From contig JAFGAL010000021.1 of NCBI GenBank assembly GCA_016933695.1, positions 62,001-126,000 on the forward strand: DNA of 64,000 bases. The letters are read 5' to 3'. Positions 1-8,063 of the stretch are shown in pieces (position 1 is the first letter of the stretch; each line of letters opens with the position of its first letter). Origin of the DNA: Candidatus Zixiibacteriota bacterium. Its GTDB lineage: Bacteria; Zixibacteria; MSB-5A5; GN15; PGXB01. Both the position numbers and the translations under genes were made by a program. A model generated the notes under the pieces. The model had not been told where the DNA came from and made no database searches. It worked only from the letters and a program-made list of their open reading frames with translations.

Positions 1-1367
1 ACCTGTTTGTTGCGTCCATTCTGGGCAAGCCGGAAATCTGGTCGGTAAAAACTGAGGATGATCCCGACCTGAAACAGATCACTCATTCCGGCAAAGAGAA
101 AAAGTATTTGACCGTAACGTCCGACGGCAAGGATATTCTCTATCTGGAGGGAGGGAAAATCTACCGGTGCGGAATCGAAAACGGCAAAACCACCGCTCTG
201 GTTTTCACGGCACCCCTGGAGATTGATCTTCAGGCCAATAATTTCCAGAAATACATCGAAGCATGGCAACTGCTGAATTCCTACTTCTACGATCCCGCTT
301 TTCATGGCGCGGATTGGGTCTTGGCCAAGAACAAATACCAGCCGCTTTTTGACAAGGTCAGAACGGATGCCGATTTCGAGGATATTCTGCTTGAACTGAT
401 GGGTGAACTTCGCGCTTCGCATCTGGATGTCTACGTGAATTACTCCCGTCCCAATGCCCGAATCAATACCGGCAAACTGGGGATAGAACTGAACTATCAT
501 GAACTGGATCGCCGGGGTGTCTATGAGATTGTCGAAGTCTATGCGGACTCCCCTGCCGACAGGGCGGGAATCAAACCCGGGCAGTACATCAAAACGATTG
601 ACGGCGTTACGTTGTCGCGAAACGTCAACATCAACAGTCTGTTGGCCGGAACGATCGATCATCGCCTGTCAGTGGGGATTGCCGAGCAGGTGAACGGTGC
701 ACCAAATGAGGTCTTTGTCAAACCGATCTCCTGGAGCGGGGCACTTGATCTATGGTATAAAGACTGGGTGCGGGAAAGACGTCGTCTGGTTGATTCGCTT
801 TCCAACGGCCGTCTGGCCTATATCCATGTCCCGGCCATGTCCCAGGATAAACTGCAGACCTTCATCGAGGAACTGGTCGCGGTGGCAGAAGACAAAGAGG
901 GATTGATTCTCGACGTGCGCGACAACGGCGGCGGCAATATCGCGGTGCATCTTCTTGGCATGCTGGAACGCGTTCCGTACGTTTTGCGCAATTTCCGGGG
1001 GTTCCCCGTCACGTCGGAGAATAAAATGCGCTCCAAGGCATTGGAAAAACCGATGACCCTGCTGATTAATGAGTATGCCGCATCGAATTCGGAAATACTT
1101 GCGGAGGGATTCCGCCAGCTGGGCCTCGGGAAAATCATCGGGACTCCCACCGCCGGCGGAGTGATCGGAACAGCCAGCTACGCGCTTATCGATGGAACAA
1201 ATATCCGACGGCCGTCATGGGGAGCATATACGCTGGACATGGAGGATACCGACCTGTATCCGCGTCGGCCGGATATATATGTTGATAACACGCTGGATGA
1301 CTTCATCAACGGCCGTGATCCACAACTGGTTCGGGCCGTAAAAGAGCTTCTGCCGGAATTGCAATAG
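1..1367 (+). CDS. Tricorn-type protease, C-terminal part (5' end outside window)
   Basis: The reading frame is open to the left edge, so the N-terminal propeller lies outside the window; a TTG at 108 is not a credible start. The visible part matches the core of tricorn-like S41 serine proteases, which degrade peptides in the cytoplasm or periplasm. It shows the helical segment with FYDPAFHGADW, the ELRASHLDVY motif, a PDZ domain around bases 516-610 (SPADRAGIKPGQYIKTIDG), and the S41 catalytic core at about 1070-1160 with the AASNSE nucleophile motif and GTPTAGG. The C-terminal PRRPDIYVDNTL segment is typical of the family. The upstream residues (LFVASILGKPEIWSV) look like a blade of the beta-propeller. 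There is a short gap to the next promoter. The family call is firm; the substrate is unknown. Confidence 0.9.
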   Translation, partial: LFVASILGKPEIWSVKTEDDPDLKQITHSGKEKKYLTVTSDGKDILYLEGGKIYRCGIENGKTTALVFTAPLEIDLQANNFQKYIEAWQLLNSYFYDPAFHGADWVLAKNKYQPLFDKVRTDADFEDILLELMGELRASHLDVYVNYSRPNARINTGKLGIELNYHELDRRGVYEIVEVYADSPADRAGIKPGQYIKTIDGVTLSRNVNINSLLAGTIDHRLSVGIAEQVNGAPNEVFVKPISWSGALDLWYKDWVRERRRLVDSLSNGRLAYIHVPAMSQDKLQTFIEELVAVAEDKEGLILDVRDNGGGNIAVHLLGMLERVPYVLRNFRGFPVTSENKMRSKALEKPMTLLINEYAASNSEILAEGFRQLGLGKIIGTPTAGGVIGTASYALIDGTNIRRPSWGAYTLDMEDTDLYPRRPDIYVDNTLDDFINGRDPQLVRAVKELLPELQ

Positions 1368-1426
1368 CATTAAAAGACAGTAATCATGCCAACGGGCCGC
1401 ATAATAGTGGAAATATCCTTGTTTCC

Positions 1427-1456
1427 TTGACAAGCGACATTGTCCTGTTCTATATT
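1427..1456 (+). promoter_or_regulatory. sigma70-like promoter for the two-component operon
   Basis: A TTGACA box at 1427-1432 and TATATT at 1451-1456 are separated by 18 bases. The predicted transcript starts near 1463, giving a leader of only about 23 bases before the ATG at 1486. Confidence 0.6.
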
Positions 1457-1485
1457 ATGCAAACATCATCACCTGACAGATATTA

Positions 1486-3762
1486 ATGAATCGAATACGC
1501 ATATCGCTGATACTCACGCTTATTGCCCTGTTTATGGGCGGTTGTACGCGGGAAACGGCAACCGCCACAAACAACATGCTTCCCATTGTCGATGACCCGC
1601 TGGTCCTGGAATACCGTTTCAATATCGAAGATGAAGTAACCAACTCCAATCCCACGGCCGTCTACCCGATTGACATTTACGGAGATGGACGTCAGGGGGC
1701 AGTGGTTGTCGGCAATATGTGGCGTCCTCCCGTTGTCCAGAGCCTGATCATTTTTTACGCCGACATTCACCGCCAGCAGGCGCTGCATCAGATCAATATC
1801 AATACGGCGGGGCTGTCGCCGCCGTATATTTGCGATATCAATCATGACGGCGTTCAGGAAGTCCTGACCACCTACAACATGAACGACAGCCTCTGGCTGG
1901 AAATTTTCCGGCTGGACAGCGGCAGTATTTACCGTCGCTTTGTCGCCACCGGTATCGACCGTGACGGAAGCGGCAACTGGGACGGCCACGGCGGCGTCGT
2001 CATTGTCGCCGATCTGGACGGCGACGGTGACGAGGAAATTATTATCAATTGCGACGTGGACTATGACCTCCATCCGAGGGCGCTTCATTGCATCGACTGG
2101 AAAAGCGACCGCATCCTCTGGGAGTACCCTCTGGCCAATATCGCTCTGCAACAAACATTCAGGATATTGTATTATACCGACAATCCCGATACGCTTCTGG
2201 TTTTCGGCACGGCCTCAAAAGGCAACCGGGTGGTCACCGGCGATATGGATGACCAGCACGCCTATCTTATCGCGCTTGACACCAAAGGCCGGGAACGATG
2301 GAAACATGTTCTCGGCGGATCGTTTACCGGAGCAGTGCCGTTGATTATCGACTATGATGACGACGACAATCCGGATGTTGCCTGTTTTCAGCATGGCGGG
2401 GAATCACTGCTCTATTCGGGAGAAATCGATACGCTTCAGACCATTCTCAGGGTGTACGACCGAAACGGTAGCGTTCTGGATTCGGTCTGTTTTGACGGCA
2501 GAGTCAAAGCCAATGACGCTGAATTGTATGATATGGATTCCGACGGCGTACCTGAAATGACATTCGAGCTTTCCGACAATTCCCTGCGCGTCTATGATCA
2601 GCACCTTCAGAAGGAACGCATAATCCGTTGTACTTCTCGTTTCGGTATCTGGGATTGTCGGGATTTCCTCGGAACCGGAGAAAACCAGTACCTGTTCGAT
2701 CTGCATAATACCGGGCTTCTGCTTACCGACAAAGACCTAAATCCGCTGGCTCAGTACAACGCCAGAAGAGGGTTTGATCGCGCCGCCTATACGGTATTGA
2801 AACGGAACAAGGAACCGGAGATTGTCATATTCATCACGCTGAGTAATCAATTGGCCAATTACCTGCTGACATTGGAGTCAACGCCCTGGTATACCATGTT
2901 TTCCCGTCGACCGATTCTGGCGTTCCTCGCCGCTTTCATTCCGCTGACGGTCATCATCGGGATTATCTATCTTATCCTGGCGACATTCCGCAAGAAGAAC
3001 AAAATAATCAGCCAGCAACGAGACCGTCTCAATGATGCCCTGACCAAACTGCATGAAACCCAGGAACAACTGGTCGCCGCGGAAAAATACCGGCTATCCA
3101 AAGACATCGCCGGGGGAGTGGCGCATGAAATCCATAACGCCCTGTTCCCGGCCCGCTCATCATTGGCAAAACTGCGCGAACGACTCGGTTTGACCGAACC
3201 GAATGATCTCAATCGCAACCGAACTCTCCTGGAATTAAGCGACAAGGCGGTAGCCCGGGCGCTTAAAATGGTGGAACTGGTTCGGGTATATACCCGTCTT
3301 GACCTTGAAAAGAAAACCGAATCGGTTAACATTAAAGAGATGATCGAGGAAATCCTCGAAACCAACAGCCTGCAAATATCCGAACAAAAAACAGATGTCA
3401 GCCTTGATATTGACCCGACCATAGCGATTGCCTGTTTCCGCCCCCATGCGTTCAGCATGCTTAACAATCTGGTGGTAAACGCCCTGCAGGCCATGACCGA
3501 CTCTCCCCGCAAACAATTGACTGTCATTGCCCATGACAACGGCGGCAGGGTCGAGATTCTTATTTCCGACACCGGGCCGGGAATTGCCGAGGATCATCTG
3601 AACCGAATTTTCGATGCCTTTTTCAGTACTCGTCTCAGTTACGGTACCGGTTTGGGGCTGACAATTGTTAAAAGGATCGTACAATTATACGACGGTGAAA
3701 TCTCCGTAAAATCGTCCTTGGAAAAAGGAACGGTCTTTCATATATTATTACCAGTCACATAG
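1486..3762 (+). CDS. Sensor histidine kinase with FG-GAP-like propeller sensor domain
   Basis: This 758-residue membrane sensor begins with a lipoprotein-like signal (LIALFMGGC), so it may be lipid anchored as well as membrane spanning. Residues 40-470 form an extracytoplasmic domain with repeated calcium-loop motifs (DIYGDGRQG, DINHDGVQE, DLDGDGDEE, DYDDDDNPD, DMDSDGVPE) characteristic of FG-GAP/VCBS beta-propellers. One membrane segment lies at about 476-500, then a short coiled coil, then the DHp helix with phospho-acceptor His547 in GVAHEIHNALFP. The ATP-binding domain has the N box (NNLVVNALQAM), G1 (DTGPGIAE) and G2 (GTGLGLTIVKR). It sits 28 bases before the response regulator gene and is surely its partner. 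The family usually has PAS or CHASE sensors; a propeller suggests sensing of a surface polymer, protein or Ca2+, which is inference. Confidence 0.9.
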   Translation: MNRIRISLILTLIALFMGGCTRETATATNNMLPIVDDPLVLEYRFNIEDEVTNSNPTAVYPIDIYGDGRQGAVVVGNMWRPPVVQSLIIFYADIHRQQALHQININTAGLSPPYICDINHDGVQEVLTTYNMNDSLWLEIFRLDSGSIYRRFVATGIDRDGSGNWDGHGGVVIVADLDGDGDEEIIINCDVDYDLHPRALHCIDWKSDRILWEYPLANIALQQTFRILYYTDNPDTLLVFGTASKGNRVVTGDMDDQHAYLIALDTKGRERWKHVLGGSFTGAVPLIIDYDDDDNPDVACFQHGGESLLYSGEIDTLQTILRVYDRNGSVLDSVCFDGRVKANDAELYDMDSDGVPEMTFELSDNSLRVYDQHLQKERIIRCTSRFGIWDCRDFLGTGENQYLFDLHNTGLLLTDKDLNPLAQYNARRGFDRAAYTVLKRNKEPEIVIFITLSNQLANYLLTLESTPWYTMFSRRPILAFLAAFIPLTVIIGIIYLILATFRKKNKIISQQRDRLNDALTKLHETQEQLVAAEKYRLSKDIAGGVAHEIHNALFPARSSLAKLRERLGLTEPNDLNRNRTLLELSDKAVARALKMVELVRVYTRLDLEKKTESVNIKEMIEEILETNSLQISEQKTDVSLDIDPTIAIACFRPHAFSMLNNLVVNALQAMTDSPRKQLTVIAHDNGGRVEILISDTGPGIAEDHLNRIFDAFFSTRLSYGTGLGLTIVKRIVQLYDGEISVKSSLEKGTVFHILLPVT

Positions 3763-3790
3763 TTTCAGTTAAATCCAATCTGGTCGGGCA

Positions 3791-5143
3791 ATGGCGATAT
3801 CGGGTAAAATTCTTGTTATCGATGATGATCCTCTGGTACTGGAGGCATTAAATCAAACCTTTCTGGATGATTACGAAGTTTGTCAGGCATCGTCAGGCAC
3901 CATGGCTCTTGACCTGTTACAAGAACAGCCTGATATCGAATGCGTGGTGCTTGATATCCGCATGGAAGGAATGGACGGCCTGCAAACAGCCGCCCGGATT
4001 CGTGAAATCAAGGCCGATCTGCCGATTATTTTCCATACCGGATATCCCGGGGACTACTCCGAGGCGGAAATAGACATAGCCCATCAGCCTTTTGACCAAA
4101 TCGTAAAAAACGAGGATCCCGCACGCCTGCTTCGGATGGTCAGAAACGGCGTCAATTTCTATCGATTGAAACACGGTTCCGATAAAATCGTGGCGATTGC
4201 CAGAGATGAATTCAAAATGATCGGGCGATCTCCGGCGATGATGGAAGTGTATCGGCAAATTGAACAGGTGGCCCCAACCGACAACAAAGTCCTGATACTT
4301 GGGCCAACCGGAACCGGCAAGGAGCTTGTCGCCCGCGCCATTCATCTCCGCAGTAACAGACATCAAAAACGGCTGGTACCGTTCAACTGCAATCATAAAT
4401 CTCCGGACCTTGTTGAATCCGAACTGTTTGGTCATAAGCGCGGGGCGTTCACCACGGCCTATGAGGATCGCATCGGACTGTTTGAATATGCCGATGGCGG
4501 CACAATCTTTTTGGACGAAATCGGCGATCTGGATACCACCACTCAAGCCAAGATCCTTCGGGTTATTGAATACGGGGAAATGTATCGCATCGGTGAACCG
4601 GAAATTATTAAAGTCGATGTCCGTCTGATTTGCGCAACCAATCGCGATATCTCTGCAATGGTAAAGGAAGGCAAATTTCGGGAGGACCTGTTTTACCGAA
4701 TCCGCGGCTTTCGTATCACACTTCCCCCTCTCAACAGGCGTCGCGAGGATATCCCCGAACTGGTTACCAATTACCTGGACAGTTACGCCGTGGGACGCGG
4801 GTGCGGCGTTAAGGTTTTTGAGCCTGCCGCCATGGACCTGCTCATGGCCTTTGACTGGCCGGGTAATGTCCGTCAGCTTCAGGATGCCGTGCAGGGTCTT
4901 GCCGATATGACACCGTCATCGTTTATTTCCAGAGACGAAGTGTCTCGGTATCTGGAATACTATGCCGGAAAACAAACGGCGGAAATGACTCTTCAGGAAC
5001 GCATCAAAGAATTCAAACGTCTTGTCATTCGACAAGCGCTGGCCAGAAACAACGGCAAAATCAGCGCCGTTGCCAAAGAACTGGGCATAGACGCATCGAA
5101 TCTGAGTAAACTCATCAAAGATTTGGAGATCGCAGAAGGTTAA
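3791..5143 (+). CDS. NtrC-family response regulator (REC-AAA+-Fis HTH) with GAFTTA loop
   Basis: This 450-residue protein has three domains. The receiver (1-120) keeps the acidic pocket (VIDDDP), phospho-acceptor Asp55 in VVLDIRMEG, Thr in IIFHTG and a Lys in QIVKNED. The AAA+ domain (about 140-375) has Walker A GPTGTGKE at 171-178, Walker B GTIFLDEIGDLD and arginine-finger region FREDLFYRIRGFRI. The C-terminal Fis-type helix-turn-helix includes AVAKELGIDASNLSKLI. Such proteins remodel sigma54-RNA polymerase through the GAFTGA loop. Here the loop reads GAFTTA (218-223), with Thr222 replacing the second glycine, so classical sigma54 activation is not assured. It is co-transcribed with the upstream kinase. 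Target promoters are not evident in the window. Confidence 0.92.
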   Translation: MAISGKILVIDDDPLVLEALNQTFLDDYEVCQASSGTMALDLLQEQPDIECVVLDIRMEGMDGLQTAARIREIKADLPIIFHTGYPGDYSEAEIDIAHQPFDQIVKNEDPARLLRMVRNGVNFYRLKHGSDKIVAIARDEFKMIGRSPAMMEVYRQIEQVAPTDNKVLILGPTGTGKELVARAIHLRSNRHQKRLVPFNCNHKSPDLVESELFGHKRGAFTTAYEDRIGLFEYADGGTIFLDEIGDLDTTTQAKILRVIEYGEMYRIGEPEIIKVDVRLICATNRDISAMVKEGKFREDLFYRIRGFRITLPPLNRRREDIPELVTNYLDSYAVGRGCGVKVFEPAAMDLLMAFDWPGNVRQLQDAVQGLADMTPSSFISRDEVSRYLEYYAGKQTAEMTLQERIKEFKRLVIRQALARNNGKISAVAKELGIDASNLSKLIKDLEIAEG

Positions 5144-5370
5144 CATTACCACAAAGCAAAGACCCGATACGGTCAAATCCACCATAAAACAATCTCAGAT
5201 AGCAGTCGCTGTCCTCATAAACCTATGATTTTCATCTGCTTATTTTTTATTCTGTACGCCGCTGTTTCGGCACACAATTTGTTTCTACAATATGTGAGAA
5301 GCTCGAGAGTGGATGCATACGAGACAATAGTATCAGTTGAGATAACGGCTAAGTAATCCTTGGCTCTATT

Positions 5371-5456
5371 GCCCTCGTAGGCAAAATTGGCCGCCCCGTG
5401 CGGTCGGTAATTGAGGGGGGCCTCAATCCGGCTCTCGGCTTGATTGAGAGAACAAT
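5371..5456 (+). ncRNA. Candidate structured RNA upstream of a terminator
   Basis: This intergenic stretch (gap 5144-5633) holds no credible gene. Three consecutive hairpins can be drawn: 5389-5394 with 5400-5405 (GGCCGC/GCGGTC); 5410-5416 with 5421-5427 (ATTGAGG/CCTCAAT, loop GGGG); and 5432-5436 with 5446-5450 (CTCTC/GAGAG). A strong terminator follows at once. An alternative pairing of CCCTC at 5372-5376 with the G-rich loop of the second hairpin is possible. It matches no riboswitch or RNA family I recognise. It could be a small RNA or the structured 3' end of the two-component transcript. No clear promoter is visible for it. Confidence 0.3.
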
Positions 5457-5492
5457 CCCCGGTGATGTTCGTGCTCGCATCACCGGGGTTTT
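5457..5492 (+). terminator. Rho-independent terminator
   Basis: An 11-bp perfect stem (5457-5467 with 5478-5488, CCCCGGTGATG/CATCACCGGGG), a 10-base loop and TTTT. It lies 142 bases before the first carboxypeptidase gene, which has its own promoter downstream. Confidence 0.8.
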
Positions 5493-5551
5493 CATATTAC
5501 ATATCCCTCAATCTCGGTCGATATCGTCGCCCTTCCCAATTAAAAAGAAGC

Positions 5552-5579
5552 TTGTTAATTTACGGTAAGGCACTATATT
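5552..5579 (+). promoter_or_regulatory. Promoter of first M14 carboxypeptidase gene
   Basis: TTGTTA at 5552-5557 and TATATT at 5574-5579, spacing 16. It is downstream of the terminator at 5457-5492 and upstream of the GGAGGT ribosome site at 5625-5630. Confidence 0.55.
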
Positions 5580-5633
5580 ATATAAAATTGCCGGATTACT
5601 TGTCTAACCAGTACCGACCGCTTTGGAGGTAAC

Positions 5634-7820
5634 ATGAACTGTCGCACACGCCTATGTTTATCAATCCTTTTATGTTTGTTTGTTTGCGGCAATATCGCCG
5701 CAAAATCGGATCCGATGCAGGTTCGGGTCTATTTTGAAACCAAAGAGCAATGGGGGCAACTTCTTAAAATGAACCTCGACATTGTCTGGCGCGCCGAAGA
5801 CTATTATGAAATCATCCCCGGCCCCGATGATATGCGCAAACTGGAGACCCTCGGATTTAAGACCGAGATCGTGCATGAAAATCTGACCGAATACCTGCAG
5901 TCCCGCCTTGCCCCGGATAAGGCTATGGGTGGTTATAAAACGCTTTCAGAAATCAATGCCTATCTCGATGCGCTGATTTTCGACAATGCCAATATCATGT
6001 CACCGAAAGTAAGCATCGGACAAACCCTTGAGGGACGCGATATCTGGGCGTTCAAGATTTCTGACAATCCCAAAATCGATGAGGATGAACCGGAAGTGTT
6101 ATACACCGCGGCCATTCACGCCCGGGAAGTCATCACTCCGGAAGTGCTGTTCTATTTTATTAATTATCTTCTGGATAACTATGGCATCATCTCCGAAGTG
6201 ACCGAGATCGTTGACAACCGCGAACTGTGGTTTATACTCGTTTGCAATCCGGACGGCTATTACCATAACGAGGTCACCGATCCGGGCGGCGGCGGGATGT
6301 GGCGTAAGAACCGGCGAAACAACGGCGACGGATATTACGGCGTCGACCTCAACCGCAACTGGGGATATCTCTGGGGGTTGGATGACGAGGGATCATCGCC
6401 TTATACGTATGATGAAACCTATCGCGGCACCGGCCCGTTCTCCGAGCCGGAAACTCAGGCTCTTCGCGATTTTCATCTTGCCCATGATTTCATTATCAGT
6501 CTGTATTACCATTCCTATTCCAATCTCTGTCTCTGGCCCTGGGGATATGCGGTAAATACCTTCACCCCGGATGAGGATATTTTCTCCCAGATGGGTGACA
6601 CGATTAGCGCTTTCAACGGGTATGCTCCAGGCACCGCCGCGGGGTTATATCCGACCAACGGCGCCAGTGATGACTGGCTTTACGGTGAACAAACCGCAAA
6701 GGCCAAATCTTTCGCCTTCACCATGGAAGTGGGCAGTTATTCGGACAATTTCTGGCCTCCGACGAGCAGGATTCAGGCCTTGATCTCGGAAAACCTTCAG
6801 CCGAATCTGTTTTTAGCCAGAATTGCCGGAGATGTCTATTCCCTGCGCGCGCCGTCGGCTCCGACATTGATTCTTCCCGACACGGTTCCCAATACGGCTT
6901 ATGAAGTGGTTTGGAGTCATAATGACACCCTCAATCCCGCAGTGATGTTCGAGTTAGCCGAAATGCAGGGATACCAGGTGAAAACCGATTCCGCCGACAA
7001 TTTCGACAATTTCAATAATAACGGTTTCACGACGACAACCGCGCGTTTTCATACCGCCCCGACCAGTTTCTATTCAGGGCTGGACAGTGATCTTGACAAC
7101 TATTTCACCACGACCACGCCCTATCTTGTACAGGAAAACGACACCTTGAGATTCTGGACCTGGTATGATATCGAAACCGACTGGGATTATGCTTATGTGG
7201 AAATATCTACCAACGGTGCAACCTATGTCACGCTCCCGGGCAATATCACGGATACGACCAATCTCCACGGCAACAATCGCGGCGACGGCATAACCGGTGC
7301 GTCCGGAGGCTGGGTCGAGGGATTGTTTGACCTTGCGGCATATGTCGGAGAAAACGTGTTTATTCGCATATCATACGTTACCGATTCATATGTGGAAGAG
7401 GAAGGCTTTTATATCGATGATATCTCACCGGTGGCTCTGTATGAATCGATCACGGTAGTGTCGTCGACCATAACCGACACCAGTTATGCCTTTACCGATA
7501 AACCGATTGGGACCTATTATTATAAAGTCCGCGCCAAAGACCTTCAGAATCAATGGGGAGCCTTTTCTTCGGTCGTTGAAGTATTTGTCGCAGAGGGGCA
7601 ACAATATGTTTGCGGTGATCCCAACGGCGATGAGAATGTCAATCTGCTGGATGTGCTGTATTTGATTGACCACCTCTACAGCGAGCCGATCGGCCCCGCG
7701 CCGATCCCGGCGGAAGCCGGCGATCCCAATGCCGACGGCAACATCAACCTGCTGGATGTGCTGTATCTTATTGATTACCTTTACGGTACACCGACCGGCC
7801 CGGAACCTCTCTGTCCCTGA
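5634..7820 (+). CDS. Secreted M14 zinc carboxypeptidase with C-terminal dockerin-like pair (paralog 1)
   Basis: The product is 728 residues: a signal peptide (1-23), a propeptide to about 95 ending near QSRLAPDKAMGGYKT, then an M14 catalytic domain. Zinc ligands are His162 and Glu165 (IHAREV) and His293 (YYHSY). Substrate-binding DLNRN and catalytic Glu365 (TMEVG) are present. The residue equivalent to bovine position 255 is Asp (GASDDW), as in carboxypeptidase B, which suggests removal of C-terminal Lys/Arg; this is inference. A beta-sandwich like that of immune inhibitor A proteins follows (about 430-625, ending YIDDISPV), and residues 659-728 are a paired dockerin-like calcium module with CGD at its start and LCP at its end. 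The ribosome site GGAGGT precedes the start. First of three tandem paralogs. Confidence 0.93.
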   Translation: MNCRTRLCLSILLCLFVCGNIAAKSDPMQVRVYFETKEQWGQLLKMNLDIVWRAEDYYEIIPGPDDMRKLETLGFKTEIVHENLTEYLQSRLAPDKAMGGYKTLSEINAYLDALIFDNANIMSPKVSIGQTLEGRDIWAFKISDNPKIDEDEPEVLYTAAIHAREVITPEVLFYFINYLLDNYGIISEVTEIVDNRELWFILVCNPDGYYHNEVTDPGGGGMWRKNRRNNGDGYYGVDLNRNWGYLWGLDDEGSSPYTYDETYRGTGPFSEPETQALRDFHLAHDFIISLYYHSYSNLCLWPWGYAVNTFTPDEDIFSQMGDTISAFNGYAPGTAAGLYPTNGASDDWLYGEQTAKAKSFAFTMEVGSYSDNFWPPTSRIQALISENLQPNLFLARIAGDVYSLRAPSAPTLILPDTVPNTAYEVVWSHNDTLNPAVMFELAEMQGYQVKTDSADNFDNFNNNGFTTTTARFHTAPTSFYSGLDSDLDNYFTTTTPYLVQENDTLRFWTWYDIETDWDYAYVEISTNGATYVTLPGNITDTTNLHGNNRGDGITGASGGWVEGLFDLAAYVGENVFIRISYVTDSYVEEEGFYIDDISPVALYESITVVSSTITDTSYAFTDKPIGTYYYKVRAKDLQNQWGAFSSVVEVFVAEGQQYVCGDPNGDENVNLLDVLYLIDHLYSEPIGPAPIPAEAGDPNADGNINLLDVLYLIDYLYGTPTGPEPLCP

Positions 7821-7841
7821 TCAATCGACCCGATAAATCTC

Positions 7842-7880
7842 TTCCTTACAGGAATCGAATAACTCGATTCCTGTAAGGAA
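7842..7880. repeat. 17-bp perfect inverted repeat after paralog 1
   Basis: TTCCTTACAGGAATCGA at 7842-7858 is repeated inverted at 7864-7880 around a 5-base loop. There is no T run, so it is either a stabilising or Rho-type 3' hairpin, or a protein-binding site ahead of the next gene. Confidence 0.7.
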
Positions 7881-7948
7881 TCTGACCTTCTCTCGTCTCT
7901 TTAATCGAAACCACCGCCTGATAGTTTCGTATAGAAGGACGTATCACG

Positions 7949-7977
7949 TTGGCGTGTTACTTTCGGGGAAATAGCAT
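7949..7977 (+). promoter_or_regulatory. Possible promoter of second M14 gene
   Basis: TTGGCG at 7949-7954 and TAGCAT at 7972-7977 with 17-base spacing. The boxes are weaker than those of the neighbouring genes, so this is tentative. Confidence 0.35.
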
Positions 7978-8063
7978 ACCACCTGATCCTCTCTCATGCC
8001 GGCGAAAACACTCTGTTTGAAAAGAAAAAACCAGTTCACGCAAAAAAACCATGGGAGGTTTGC

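Noticed and set aside
5444-5632. 62-residue ORF upstream of the first carboxypeptidase
   Set aside because: It runs through a strong terminator and a promoter, has no ribosome site and no recognisable features.
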